Positions 20,596 to 29,315 are shown, numbered from the stretch's first letter. The stretch: 55,029 nt of DNA from an uncultured bacterium (GCA_949744905.1 CATKCE010000060.1:1-55029), one strand, 5' to 3'. A program made the numbers and translations. Notes: a model not told the origin generated them from the sequence alone.

Positions 20596-20820
20596 TCACA
20601 GCTTTTTAAGTTCTTCTTTCAGCTTGCGCAGATTTTCGCGCTCGACTTCTATCAAACGGCTGAACACCTTAAAGTATTCGACGTCGGCTTTATCCGGTTT
20701 TGTTTCGCTTATAATCGCATCAAGCAAAGCGGACTGGCTTCGCGCCCGCTTTTTTTCCAACCGTTCTATTTCTTCTTCGCCCGCTTTTATCTCGCGTTTT
20801 ATTTCGCCTTTTCTGGACAT
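20596..20820 (-). CDS. Small coiled-coil protein of unknown function
   Basis: A 74-aa protein starting at the ATG at 20820 (MSRKGEIKREIKAG); the track's earlier TTG lacks support. A GGAG lies five bases upstream and a strong promoter about 70 bases upstream, so I believe it is a real gene. It is almost entirely charged helix with heptad-like spacing (EEEIERLEKKRARSQ and FSRLIEVERENLRKLKEEL), that is, two coiled-coil helices joined by a short turn. There are no membrane segments. It lies 173 bases ahead of the giant surface-protein gene in the same direction, with no convincing promoter between them, so the two may be cotranscribed. Function unknown. Confidence 0.6.
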   Translation of the reverse strand: MSRKGEIKREIKAGEEEIERLEKKRARSQSALLDAIISETKPDKADVEYFKVFSRLIEVERENLRKLKEELKKL

Positions 20821-20892
20821 ACCGTCTCCGCATCCTCCCAAAATAACGCCGCGGCAAGCGCAACGCCGTTCTTTATCGCCCTGTTTTACACT

Positions 20893-20921
20893 ATTTTATC
20901 ACATAATCGAAAAATTGACAA
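20893..20921 (-). promoter_or_regulatory. Promoter of the coiled-coil / giant surface protein transcription unit
   Basis: Minus strand TTGTCA (20916-20921), 17-base spacer, TAAAAT (20893-20898) preceded by TG. Confidence 0.7.
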
Positions 20922-20997
20922 TAGTATTTCACAAATAAAAACCTTACTTTTTATACATAGGACATGAAGCTCCGCCGCGTTTTATCCGCATATACAC

Positions 20998-21037
20998 AAA
21001 ACCGCCGCGCAAGTAATAAAATTTATCTGCGCGGCGG
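20998..21037 (-). terminator. Probable terminator downstream of sbcC
   Basis: A perfect 10-bp stem, CCGCCGCGCA paired with TGCGCGGCGG (21002-21011 and 21028-21037), with a 16-base AT-rich loop, followed on the minus strand by TTTTG. The short T-run makes it a moderate terminator. Confidence 0.6.
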
Positions 21038-21057
21038 CAAAAACGTCCCCTTGGATA

Positions 21058-23826
21058 TCACACCGATATCTCGGCGCGGCTTCCGCCGCTTTTGTGCTTT
21101 GTTACGATTATCTTTTTATCTATGCGCGCGCGCAATTCCGAAACGTGCGATATTATTCCCACCAAGCGATTGCCCTGCCCCAGCCGCGCCAGAGTATCCA
21201 CCGCCTGCGAAAGAGATTCCTCGTCAAGCGAGCCGAAGCCCTCGTCAACGAACATGGTATCGAGCTTTATGCCGCCAGCCGACGATTGTATCTCGTCGCT
21301 TAGCCCGAGAGCCAGCGACAGCGACGCCTTGAAGGATTCGCCGCCCGATAAAGTTTTGACGCTGCGAACGGTGCCGTTGTAGTGGTCCACAACGTCGAGG
21401 TCCAACCCGCCCTGGCTTCTGCCGTCGGCTTCTTTTCGGCGGCGCAACTCGTACTGTCCGCCCGACATCATCATAAAGCGGATGTTCGCCCTCGCGGTTA
21501 TACGGTCGAAATACGCGGCCTGCACATAGGTTTCCAGCATTATCTTCTCTTTGCCGGAAATATTGCCGTTGGCGGTCTGGCTCAGTATATTTACCATTGC
21601 GAATCCGTCCTCGGCGACCGAGAGTTCGTCGAGCGCCTTTTCTATCTTATGCTTTGCACCGGAATTCGTAGTGTTACGCGCATGCAGTTTTTTGATAACT
21701 TCGTAAAATTTTGCTTTCTCGCTATCCAGTTTTTCCTTGACGGCGGTAAGAGCCGCGATGTCTCCGCTCTTTCCGCTTTTTATTATCTTTTCAAGTTCTA
21801 ATATCTGTCCCTCGGCGACTTTTACTTTTTCGCCCCGCTCTTTGACCGCCCGAGCGGCTTTTTCCTCCGCCGCGGCATATCCGGTTTTAAGAGTTTTAAG
21901 CCGTTGTATCTCCGATTCGGCTTCGGCTTTACTTTTATATTTCAGTTTTCTGCCGAGTTCCTGTCCGTCGGACAGCGCGGACGCGTTCCTTTCTTTTTCC
22001 GCGGCGATCACCTTATCGTATTCCGCCTTTTTGTCACGCAGTTTTATAAGCTCCGTTTCGTCAAGCGGAATGGACTTGTCCAGTTCTTCTTTCAACTTTA
22101 TGCGCTTGTCTTCCGCCGCCGATCTTTTTTCGATGTCCTTTATTTTGTTTCCGGCCTCCGCGATAGCCGACGGCAGTTTCATTTTGATAGCCTCCGCGTC
22201 GTCCTCTCCGCTCATACCGAGCAGTTTTTCCGCCGACGAAACGAGAGCCGACAACCGCGCGCGCACCTCGCCGTTAACTTCTCCCGCCGACTTGCTCGCG
22301 TTTTCCGCCTCGTTTTGCGCCGCGTCCCGCTCACGCTTCGCCTGTTCCAACCTGTCCGCCGACGGAGCGCCCGAGTCGCATGAAGCAAGACGGGGATGCT
22401 CGCGCGAGCCGCAAACCGGACACGCCTCGCCGTCGATAAGCCTCGACGCAAGCACGCCCGCCTGGCCGTCGAGATATTCCTTATACATTTTTTCGTATAT
22501 TCCGCTCTTTTCGGCGGCACGGGAAACTTTATCCTTATAATCGTTCCGCGCTTTTATCAGCTCCGAATTTTTAACGTCGAAATCCAATAGGTCCCGCCGC
22601 AATTTTTCAAATTCCGAATATCTTTCGCTTTCACGCGCCAATAAAGCGTTAAGACTTTCCAACTCGCGTCCCGCGTTCTCCGCGTCGGCGCGATCTTTTT
22701 TATCTCTGTCGATCTTTCCGGTCAGTTCAAAAACGGCTTTATCGGCGTCGTCGCGCAATTTTTCCAACGACTTTATCTTTTTGCCGCTGTCCGAATACTT
22801 CTCGCGCAGTTCGTTCAGCCTGTCGTACTCCGGCAAAATGAGTTCTAAAGCCGCTATATCCGCGTCGATCTTATCGCGCTCGCCGCGCTTTTCTTTTTGC
22901 GCTTGGTGCTCTTTTTCCGCGTCGTCGCGCTCTTTACGCATATCGGCAAGCTCCGACAACAATTTTTCATACTTGTCCTTCGATTCCAAGACAGAGCGCG
23001 CGCATGCAAGCTCCGCCGTAACTTCCGCCGCTTTCTTTTCCGTATCGCGCATTTTTTTCTCGACGTCCGACAGCTCTTTGCCGTCGCGCGACAGTAGCTC
23101 CTCCAACAGCTCCGAAACTTGTTCGAAAGGCATTTCGCCGCGCTTCGCCGCGTTCACGCTTTCGGCATACTCTCCTTCGTCGTACGATATTTCGCTTATA
23201 TACCGTTTCAACGCGTTTTCCAGTTCCTCGCATTCCTTCCTACGCACCGTCGCCTCGCTCTTTAACGCCTCTTGCATATCGAAACAACGTTTTGTATGGA
23301 ATATGTCGCGGAATATCTTTTTGCGCTCGTCGGTAGTTGCGTATAAAAGTTTCAAAAAATCGCCCTGGGCTATCATGGCTATCTGCGTAAACTGCTCTTT
23401 ATTGAGTCCGGTCAATTCGTTTACCGCCCTGTCGACTTCTCCCTTTTTTGTGACGACTTTTCCGTCGGGATACACGAATTCGGCATTGGCTCTCTCCGTA
23501 GTCGTGCCTCCGCCTCGCTTGCTTGCGCGCTCGTATTCGGGATTACGGCGCACCGTGTAGCGCTTGCCGTCGTAATCAAACGTAAGCTCCACCGTCGTGG
23601 GCGTTTCGGGCGCGGCGTACTTCGAGCGGAACATACCGGGATCCCGATTGCTGCCGCTCGCCGAGCCGTACAGCGCGTAAGTTATAGCGTCGAACACCGT
23701 GGTCTTACCTGCGCCGGTATCGCCGGTTATAAGATAAATACCGCCCGTCCCCAGCTTTTCAAGATCGAGTTCGGTGCGTCCGGCATAAGGTCCGAACGCT
23801 TCCATCACAAGTTTTACAGGCCTCAT
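21058..23826 (-). CDS. sbcC: Exonuclease SbcCD, ATPase subunit SbcC
   Basis: A 922-aa Rad50-type ATPase that with SbcD opens hairpins and DNA ends. The N-terminal Walker A is GDTGAGKTT (about 35-43), followed by the Q-loop region. Long coiled coils flank a zinc hook (ACPVCGSREHP, CxxC). The C-terminal half carries the ABC signature LSGGESFKASLSLALGLSD and Walker B MFVDEGFGSLDEESL. It is shorter than E. coli SbcC (1048 aa), with shorter coiled coils, as is common in Bacillota. Its ATG overlaps the sbcD stop by four bases (ATGA). It is the last gene of the hisHF-sbcDC operon and ends in a hairpin. Confidence 0.96.
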   Translation of the reverse strand: MRPVKLVMEAFGPYAGRTELDLEKLGTGGIYLITGDTGAGKTTVFDAITYALYGSASGSNRDPGMFRSKYAAPETPTTVELTFDYDGKRYTVRRNPEYERASKRGGGTTTERANAEFVYPDGKVVTKKGEVDRAVNELTGLNKEQFTQIAMIAQGDFLKLLYATTDERKKIFRDIFHTKRCFDMQEALKSEATVRRKECEELENALKRYISEISYDEGEYAESVNAAKRGEMPFEQVSELLEELLSRDGKELSDVEKKMRDTEKKAAEVTAELACARSVLESKDKYEKLLSELADMRKERDDAEKEHQAQKEKRGERDKIDADIAALELILPEYDRLNELREKYSDSGKKIKSLEKLRDDADKAVFELTGKIDRDKKDRADAENAGRELESLNALLARESERYSEFEKLRRDLLDFDVKNSELIKARNDYKDKVSRAAEKSGIYEKMYKEYLDGQAGVLASRLIDGEACPVCGSREHPRLASCDSGAPSADRLEQAKRERDAAQNEAENASKSAGEVNGEVRARLSALVSSAEKLLGMSGEDDAEAIKMKLPSAIAEAGNKIKDIEKRSAAEDKRIKLKEELDKSIPLDETELIKLRDKKAEYDKVIAAEKERNASALSDGQELGRKLKYKSKAEAESEIQRLKTLKTGYAAAEEKAARAVKERGEKVKVAEGQILELEKIIKSGKSGDIAALTAVKEKLDSEKAKFYEVIKKLHARNTTNSGAKHKIEKALDELSVAEDGFAMVNILSQTANGNISGKEKIMLETYVQAAYFDRITARANIRFMMMSGGQYELRRRKEADGRSQGGLDLDVVDHYNGTVRSVKTLSGGESFKASLSLALGLSDEIQSSAGGIKLDTMFVDEGFGSLDEESLSQAVDTLARLGQGNRLVGIISHVSELRARIDKKIIVTKHKSGGSRAEISV

Positions 23827-24959
23827 TGCGCGTCCTCCCCGATCTTATCCAACAGGTCGCGGCAAAACTCTTTTTGTCCGTCGCTCATGGGCGCGTTATT
23901 CTGTTTTTCGTACAACTCGCAAAACAAGTCAAACAGCGACCGCGTTTCGACGTCCTCCGCCTCGCCCACCGAAACATCGGCGCGGGTGCGCGTATTGTCG
24001 TAATCCATCTTCATGAGATTGCGGTACACCACGCGGAGCTTCGCCATCGCGTCGGGAATATCCTGCTCGTCGGTAAGCGTAACGTGCATGTAATCGTCGC
24101 GGTAACTTGTTCCGTCGTAAAAGTTTTTGTCGAGTATCTCATCGTATTTGCCGCGTATTTCTTTTAAGTCGCGCATAGGACACAGCGGCAATTCGGTAAC
24201 GCTAATCTCGCCTTTCTTTCTCAAATCGACCATTGTAACGGACTTTTTGTGTTTTGCTTCCGAAAACGAATATTTGAGCGGAGCGCCGCAGTAACGTATA
24301 TGCCCTCCGCCCGCGTTCTGCGGTCCGTGCACGTGCCCGAGCGCCACGTAATCGAATCCCTCGAAGACGCACGCGTCAACGTTGTCGGTACCGCCCACCG
24401 ATATCTCCTCCGATTCGCTGCGTTCGGCTCCCGTTACGAACTGGTGCGTTATAAGTACGTTCCTCTCGGACGCGTCAATATCCATCTCCGCCACAGCCGC
24501 CTTTACCGCGTCGGTATACGTGACGATACCGTCGCCGAAATATCCTCTCACCGTCGACGGCTTTATAAAAGGCAGCATGTAGACGTTTACGTTTCCGTGC
24601 TCGTCGCGACACCTTACGGGCTCGGTATGTCCGCAGTACACCGGCGACATGTATATGCCGCTGGCAGTCATCAGTCTGCCGCCGAAGGCTATGCGCTCGG
24701 GGCTGTCATGATTGCCGCTGATGATAAACGCCTTTATTCCGAGCTTTGCGATACGCACCAAAAATTCGTCCAGCAATTCCACCGCTTCGGCGGAGGGCAC
24801 GGACTTATCGAACACGTCGCCGGCTATCATAATCCCGTAAGGTCTGACGTTTTCCGCTATTTCCGATACGCGCTCCAATATGTATTTCTGGTCGTCGAGC
24901 ATGGAAAACCCGTTGACCCTTTTGCCTATGTGAAGATCGGACAAATGCAGTAATTTCAT
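23823..24959 (-). CDS. sbcD: Exonuclease SbcCD, nuclease subunit SbcD
   Basis: A 378-aa Mre11-type metallophosphoesterase. All metal-binding signatures are visible: LHLSDLHIG near the N terminus, IAGDVFD, ISGNHDS, and VALGHVHGP with the paired histidines. It provides the manganese-dependent nuclease of the SbcCD complex that removes hairpins and processes breaks. The start at 24959 overlaps the preceding two-TM gene by four bases, and its stop overlaps sbcC by four bases, so the three are translationally coupled. Confidence 0.96.
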   Translation of the reverse strand: MKLLHLSDLHIGKRVNGFSMLDDQKYILERVSEIAENVRPYGIMIAGDVFDKSVPSAEAVELLDEFLVRIAKLGIKAFIISGNHDSPERIAFGGRLMTASGIYMSPVYCGHTEPVRCRDEHGNVNVYMLPFIKPSTVRGYFGDGIVTYTDAVKAAVAEMDIDASERNVLITHQFVTGAERSESEEISVGGTDNVDACVFEGFDYVALGHVHGPQNAGGGHIRYCGAPLKYSFSEAKHKKSVTMVDLRKKGEISVTELPLCPMRDLKEIRGKYDEILDKNFYDGTSYRDDYMHVTLTDEQDIPDAMAKLRVVYRNLMKMDYDNTRTRADVSVGEAEDVETRSLFDLFCELYEKQNNAPMSDGQKEFCRDLLDKIGEDAQ

Positions 24960-25459
24960 TTTTCCGACTCCCCGAGCTTTGAGGCGCGCGCTTTTTCCGC
25001 GGCGTCAAGCAGTTGCATGACAAATTCTTCCGCGTCTTCGTCGGAGATGCCCGGCGACAACACATGCATCCTGCCGCCGCTGTAATACACCGTTATAGCC
25101 CGCACCGTGAATCTGAAATATATAACGATACACGTTACAAGTACGACCGCGCCCAACGCAAGGACCGCGATACCGAGTATAGTCCGCAACAGCTTGTCAT
25201 GCGGTAAAAAGTATGCGCTGAGCACACAGCACAGCGCGAAAAACACCAGCCCTATTACCGGCACGCGCAAAAATCTTTCGGCGCCCCATTCCGCGCCCGA
25301 AACGGCGTCCAGACTTACCGCTTTGCGGTGCTCTATCCCCAAACGGTTTATGCCCGTCTTGTATAACCGTTTATTCGTGAGCGTTACGCTGTCGCCGCGT
25401 TTTTTCTTTCCGCTTGCGTCGCACTCTATTTTACATATCATCTTTTCGTCGTCAGTCAT
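24956..25459 (-). CDS. Two-TM membrane protein, possibly with a PH-like fold
   Basis: A 167-aa protein. Residues about 1-60 are soluble and contain SVTLTNKRLYKTG, a strand-turn pattern like that of bacterial PH-like (bPH2/YdbT/YcxB-type) domains. Two adjacent membrane spans follow (VIGLVFFALCCVLSAYF and ILGIAVLALGAVVLVTCIVIYF). A soluble tail then begins with a second strand-rich piece (AITVYYSGGRMHVL) and ends in an amphipathic helix. The ATG has GAGGAG eight bases upstream. It overlaps sbcD by four bases and follows hisF by 46 bases. The function and any link to DNA repair are unknown; coupling may only serve expression. Confidence 0.8.
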   Translation of the reverse strand: MTDDEKMICKIECDASGKKKRGDSVTLTNKRLYKTGINRLGIEHRKAVSLDAVSGAEWGAERFLRVPVIGLVFFALCCVLSAYFLPHDKLLRTILGIAVLALGAVVLVTCIVIYFRFTVRAITVYYSGGRMHVLSPGISDEDAEEFVMQLLDAAEKARASKLGESEK

Positions 25460-25505
25460 TTATCCCGCTCCTCTGCCGGCGTTGCCAATCTTCTGCCCGG
25501 GCGCG

Positions 25506-26261
25506 TCAAAGCCTTACGCATACCCCTTTTCCGCGCAAATACTCTTTAAGCTCTTTTATCGGTATCCTGTTAAAGTGGAATACCGATGCCGCCAACGCCG
25601 CGTCGGCATGCGCGCGATCGAACGCTTCGAAAAAGTGCCGCTTTTCGCCCGCGCCGCCGCTTGCTATCACCGGTATTTTCACGCTGTCGGAAACTGTTCC
25701 GGTAAGCTCGGTCTCGTAGCCGATATTGGTACCGTCGCGGTCTATGCTTGTAAGCAGGATCTCGCCGGCGCCGAGACTTTCGGCGCGCACCGCCCACTCG
25801 AGAGCGTCGAGTTCCTCTCTTTTTCTGCCGCCCGCGCTGTATACCCTGTAACCGTTTTCTTCGCGCAAAGCGTCTATGGCTACCACCACGCACTGCCGCC
25901 CGAATTTGTCGGCGAGTTCGCTTATCAGCCGAGGGTCGCGTATCGCCGCCGTGTTTACCGACACCTTGTCCGCGCCCGCCCGCAGTATAGCGGTGGCGTC
26001 GCGTACCGAGCGTATGCCGCCGCCCACGCAAAGCGGTACGGCAAGCCGTTCCGCAACGCGTGAAACGGTTTCCGCCACCGTTTCCGCCCCGCGCACCGAC
26101 GCCGTTATATCCAAAAATACTATTTCGTCGGCGCCGGCCCGTTCGTAAGCCGCCGCGACTTGCGCGGGGTCGCCCGCGTCGGTAAGGTTGACAAAATTGA
26201 CTCCCTTTACCACTCTGCCGTCCTTTACGTCAAGGCACGGTATTATCCTCTTTGCAGTCAT
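25506..26261 (-). CDS. hisF: Imidazole glycerol phosphate synthase, cyclase subunit HisF
   Basis: A 251-aa TIM barrel that uses ammonia made by HisH to convert PRFAR to imidazole glycerol phosphate and AICAR (EC 4.3.2.10). The start is ATG 26261 ([15 protein letters not shown]), which places the general acid at Asp11 as in the family; the track's earlier start adds seven unsupported residues. The second catalytic aspartate lies in [10 protein letters not shown]. Phosphate-binding glycine loops CVGGGIRS and VIASGGAGE are intact. It overlaps hisH by four bases. No other histidine-pathway gene is adjacent, although a histidinol-phosphatase lies 24 kb away. Confidence 0.95.
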   Translation of the reverse strand: MTAKRIIPCLDVKDGRVVKGVNFVNLTDAGDPAQVAAAYERAGADEIVFLDITASVRGAETVAETVSRVAERLAVPLCVGGGIRSVRDATAILRAGADKVSVNTAAIRDPRLISELADKFGRQCVVVAIDALREENGYRVYSAGGRKREELDALEWAVRAESLGAGEILLTSIDRDGTNIGYETELTGTVSDSVKIPVIASGGAGEKRHFFEAFDRAHADAALAASVFHFNRIPIKELKEYLRGKGVCVRL

Positions 26262-26893
26262 GTTTCCGTCCCCGCTCCGCATACAGCCGCGAAATTTTTC
26301 AAAATCTTACGTCCCACGTCCGAACTTTTTTCCGGATGGAATTGCGTCCCGAACACGTTGCCGCTCTCTACCGCCGCGTCGAACGTTTCGCCGTACTCCG
26401 CCGTAGCGCAGGCTTTACCGTTACTGTGCGCCCCGAACGAATGAACAAAGTATACGTAATCGCCGTCGCTTACGCCTTGCATGAGCCGTCCTTTGCATCC
26501 GCCGAGTCCGGTCCAGCCCATGTGCGGCACTTTTAATCCGCAGGTACGCAAACGCGTGACTATACCGCTTACAAGTCCGAGCCCCTCGGCGCCGGGATTT
26601 TCTTCGCTGCCGGAAAACAGCAACTGCATCCCGAGGCATATCCCGAGAAGCGGCACTCCCGCGCCGGCGTATTCTTTTAACGCGTCCGTAAATCCGGCGT
26701 CCCGCAAACTGCGCGCCGCGTACCCGAAGGCTCCGACTCCCGGGAGCAATATGCCGGCGCAACCTTTAAGTTCGGCGGGAGAACAGGCTACGTAAGCCGC
26801 CGCACCGACGCGTTTGAGTCCGCACAAAACCGAGTGGAGATTGCCTGCGCCGTAATCTACGACCGCTATTTTGTCGTTAGTGGATACATTCAT
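26258..26893 (-). CDS. hisH: Imidazole glycerol phosphate synthase, glutaminase subunit HisH
   Basis: A 211-aa class-I glutamine amidotransferase. The nucleophile elbow [10 protein letters not shown], the oxyanion region LLPGVGAFG, and the catalytic His-Glu pair QFHPEKS are all present, as is the HisF-contact stretch KVPHMGWTG. It supplies ammonia to HisF through the barrel. I start it at the ATG at 26893 ([18 protein letters not shown]) instead of 26953, because a strong promoter (TTGACT-N18-TATAAT) lies between the two. The -10 box ends six bases before this ATG and there is no Shine-Dalgarno, so the mRNA is probably leaderless. It is the first gene of the hisHF-sbcDC operon and divergent from lgt. 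Confidence 0.94.
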   Translation of the reverse strand: MNVSTNDKIAVVDYGAGNLHSVLCGLKRVGAAAYVACSPAELKGCAGILLPGVGAFGYAARSLRDAGFTDALKEYAGAGVPLLGICLGMQLLFSGSEENPGAEGLGLVSGIVTRLRTCGLKVPHMGWTGLGGCKGRLMQGVSDGDYVYFVHSFGAHSNGKACATAEYGETFDAAVESGNVFGTQFHPEKSSDVGRKILKNFAAVCGAGTET

Positions 26894-26899
26894 GATTAC

Positions 26900-26929
26900 A
26901 TTATAACCTTTTACGGCTACGCCAGTCAA
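26900..26929 (-). promoter_or_regulatory. hisH promoter, predicted leaderless transcript
   Basis: Minus strand TTGACT (26924-26929), 18-base spacer, TATAAT (26900-26905), then six bases to the hisH ATG. The first transcribed base should be at or within one base of the A of the start codon. Confidence 0.8.
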
Positions 26930-26946
26930 TTTTTTAGCCCACAATA

Positions 26947-26975
26947 TTGACAAATCGCCGCGCCGGTGTTATCAT
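26947..26975 (+). promoter_or_regulatory. lgt promoter, predicted leaderless transcript
   Basis: TTGACA (26947-26952), 17-base spacer, TATCAT (26970-26975), then six bases to the lgt ATG at 26982. No Shine-Dalgarno is present. It lies back to back with the hisH promoter, with 17 bases between the two -35 boxes. Confidence 0.8.
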
Positions 26976-26981
26976 TTAATC

Positions 26982-27878
26982 ATGTATCCGTATCTTTTCG
27001 GCTCCGAAGCTTTGTCCATGTACGGCATAATGCTTGCGGCGGGCCTTTTGGCGGCGATATTGCTGTTCAAATTTATTTGCAACAAAAAGAAGGTGGACGA
27101 TAAAACATACACCTTTTATTCTCTGCTTGCCATCATAAGCATAGCCGCGGGCTTGGGCGGCGCCGCGCTTTTCCAATCGATATACGATATGATAGCCAAA
27201 GCCGTCGCCGGAGAAAAAGTCAGCTTCGGATATTCGGGGCTCACGTTTATGGGCGGACTAATAACCGGCGTTATAGTGTTTGTCGCCAGCGCCGCTATAT
27301 TCGCAAAAGGTCAAGTCAAACGCAACTTCTTCGAATGCGCTTCTTACGGCGCGCCGTGCATAGTTCTCGGACATGCCTTCGGAAGATTCGGCTGCTTTTT
27401 CGCAGGATGCTGTTACGGAAAAGTCACCGACAGTTTTCTCGGCATCCGTTTCCCCGGCATGTCGCAAAAAGTTTATCCCACGCAGTTGTTCGAAGCGCTG
27501 TTTCTCGTGTTGCTGTTCGCGGCGATGATGGTGCTTTTATTCCGATTCAAAAACTATAAGATACAATTGCCGCTGTACGGCATGGGTTATGCCGTATTCC
27601 GCTTTTTGATAGAATACGTGCGCGGCGACGACCGCGGAGCGTTTATTCCGGGACTCAGCCCCAGCCAAGCCCAGGTCATACTTCTGTTTGCCGCGGCGGC
27701 GGCCGTTGCGGTACTCGTATTCAAATTCGATATCGTGCCTTTCGCAAAAGCCGCGGATACGGTTCCCGCAGCCGACCGGCAGGATACGGCGTCCGACACG
27801 GCGGACGATACGATAGCAGCAAACGAAACGGACGTTTCGTCGCCGCAAAACGATTCGTCCGACGAAAACGACGCGTAA
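26982..27878 (+). CDS. lgt: Prolipoprotein diacylglyceryl transferase
   Basis: A 298-aa polytopic enzyme that moves diacylglycerol from phosphatidylglycerol to the lipobox cysteine of prolipoproteins (EC 2.5.1.145). The Lgt signature is clear: GHAFGRFGCFFAGCCYG, preceded by YSGLTFMGGL. The later PTQLFEALFL and RFLIEYVRGDDRG motifs include the essential arginine region. About seven hydrophobic spans are visible. The last 40 residues form an acidic Asp/Ser/Thr-rich tail not needed by the family. The ATG at 26982 lies six bases after a -10 box with no Shine-Dalgarno, so translation should be leaderless. A terminator follows about 35 bases after the stop. Confidence 0.93.
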   Translation: MYPYLFGSEALSMYGIMLAAGLLAAILLFKFICNKKKVDDKTYTFYSLLAIISIAAGLGGAALFQSIYDMIAKAVAGEKVSFGYSGLTFMGGLITGVIVFVASAAIFAKGQVKRNFFECASYGAPCIVLGHAFGRFGCFFAGCCYGKVTDSFLGIRFPGMSQKVYPTQLFEALFLVLLFAAMMVLLFRFKNYKIQLPLYGMGYAVFRFLIEYVRGDDRGAFIPGLSPSQAQVILLFAAAAAVAVLVFKFDIVPFAKAADTVPAADRQDTASDTADDTIAANETDVSSPQNDSSDENDA

Positions 27879-27911
27879 AATCGGCAAACACAGCTTCACC
27901 GTATGCACGCG

Positions 27912-27947
27912 AAAAGCTCTCCTACTATCCGTCGGAGAACTTTTTTA
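27912..27947 (+). terminator. Rho-independent terminator of lgt
   Basis: AAGCTCTCC (27914-27922) pairs with GGAGAACTT (27934-27942) with one mismatch, loop of 11 bases, followed by a run of six T. Confidence 0.85.
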
Positions 27948-27957
27948 TAAATACCGC

Positions 27958-27975
27958 TTGCACGGTAACGTGCAA
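27958..27975. repeat. 18-base inverted repeat downstream of the small ORF
   Basis: TTGCACG-GTAA-CGTGCAA forms a 7-bp stem with a tetraloop. It lies between the lgt terminator and the stop of the minus-strand 80-aa ORF. There is no T-run directly after it on either strand, so its role is unclear. Confidence 0.5.
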
Positions 27976-28003
27976 AACTTATATATTCGATACTACGTCG
28001 AAG

Positions 28004-28246
28004 CTAATCTTTTTCGACGGCGCGCATTTCATCTATATTCAAAAACAGCTCCGTCGTCTCTTTTATTTCGACGTCCGTCGCTCCTTTTTCTTTCATTTTT
28101 TCACTTATCGTTTTAGAAGCCCAAACATTGAATTCGGTATCGATATCGCAATCACCCGAATATTCGAAAACGTTCTCTTTTTTTATATTGAAATATTTCA
28201 AATAGCTCTCGAATACTTTTGGAATCGACATTCCCTCTTTTGTCAA
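28004..28246 (-). CDS. Small acidic hypothetical protein, possibly a gene remnant
   Basis: An open frame of 80 aa from a TTG at 28246, or 75 aa from an internal ATG (MSIPKVFESYLKYF). Neither start has a properly spaced Shine-Dalgarno. The frame stays open for 13 codons further upstream to a TAG, and that extension (ELAGNETFKLTKEG) reads like protein. This suggests that the visible frame is the 3' part of a longer decayed gene. The product is helical and charged with no membrane span. This stretch is more AT-rich than its neighbours. No family recognised. Confidence 0.35.
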   Translation of the reverse strand: MTKEGMSIPKVFESYLKYFNIKKENVFEYSGDCDIDTEFNVWASKTISEKMKEKGATDVEIKETTELFLNIDEMRAVEKD

Positions 28247-28381
28247 CTTAAACGTTTCGTTACCGGCAAGTTCAGTTTTGCAGTACTATTTTTTATTCTT
28301 CATAAAATACGGACGTCGTCCGAACATACCCCACCCATTAAGCGAAAAATTCTCGTGCGTCTTTTGTTTTTACAGACCTTG

Positions 28382-29302
28382 TCACTTGGTAAATCCGCGC
28401 CCAACGACTTCGCTCGCGCTGGTTATATACGCAAAAGTATCGGGATACTTTTTGAGTATCTCGCGGAACGCGGACATCTGCCGCTTACGCAGTATACATA
28501 TAAGCATGGCGCGCTCCTCGCCGGTATACATACCCTTTGCCGCGATCTTGGTCACGCCACGGTGTAATTTCTGTATTATCTCCGCCGAGAGTTCTTCCGG
28601 CTGGGTCGTTATTATCTCGAACTTCACGGCAGACTTAAAGCCTTGCAGTATCGTCTCGGCAACTTTGCTCGACGCGTACATCTCCACCATGGACAACAGG
28701 ACCGGAACTATCGAATTGTCGTACACGAAAAACGATACGAGCACTACCGAACTGTCCACTAAGAATATATACCAGGCTATATTGGTAGCCGAAAATTTCT
28801 TTTGGATCAGCGCGGCGATTATATCCGTGCCGCCGTTGCTTCCGCCGAGTTTGAGCATAAGAGCGACGCCCACTCCGCCTATGATACCGCCGGCCATTGC
28901 GGCGAGTATCTTATTGTCGGCGAGATCGAAAGTGGGAAGCCCGATCTTCTCGAACAATATCATTAGTCCCGACGAAAGCAGTATCGCGCCGCCGGATATG
29001 ATGCCGAACCGTTTGCCGATGAATATAAAAGCTATTATCACCAAAGGCACGTTCATTGCAAGCAAAAACCAGCCCGCGTTAGGATGCCCCGGCAACTTGT
29101 TTTCAAGCATGGTGGCAATACCTGTGATGCCTCCGGGAGCAAAGTTGTTGGGCACCACGAACAGATATATCGCCACCGCCCTTATAACGCCCGCGGATAT
29201 TATGCCGAGTATCAAAAGTATTACTTTTTTGAAGGTGGTCTTTTCGGTGGAAATAAGCGCGCGCTCGTCCGCCGCGTCACGCAATTGTTTTTTAGACGTC
29301 AT
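28382..29302 (-). CDS. YitT/YqfU-family membrane protein with C-terminal DUF2179 domain
   Basis: A 306-aa polytopic protein. About five or six membrane spans run from residue 27 to about 200, with the family hallmark VVPNNFAPGGITGIATML and a GGSNGGTDIIAALIQKK loop. The cytoplasmic C-terminal domain (FEIITTQPEELSAEII to IDKYPDTFAYI-like end) is the small ferredoxin-like DUF2179 module with the GMYTGEERAMLICIL signature. The physiological substrate of this family is not firmly known. An AGGAGA site lies 10 bases before the ATG. It begins 13 bases after the amino-acid kinase gene, so the two form an operon. Confidence 0.9.
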   Translation of the reverse strand: MTSKKQLRDAADERALISTEKTTFKKVILLILGIISAGVIRAVAIYLFVVPNNFAPGGITGIATMLENKLPGHPNAGWFLLAMNVPLVIIAFIFIGKRFGIISGGAILLSSGLMILFEKIGLPTFDLADNKILAAMAGGIIGGVGVALMLKLGGSNGGTDIIAALIQKKFSATNIAWYIFLVDSSVVLVSFFVYDNSIVPVLLSMVEMYASSKVAETILQGFKSAVKFEIITTQPEELSAEIIQKLHRGVTKIAAKGMYTGEERAMLICILRKRQMSAFREILKKYPDTFAYITSASEVVGRGFTK

Positions 29303-29315
29303 CGACGTATGTCTC

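Noticed and set aside
20581-20597. Hairpin CGGCG-TAC-CGCCG after the small coiled-coil gene
   Set aside because: Short stem with no following T-run on either strand; not called as a terminator, so readthrough into the giant gene remains likely.
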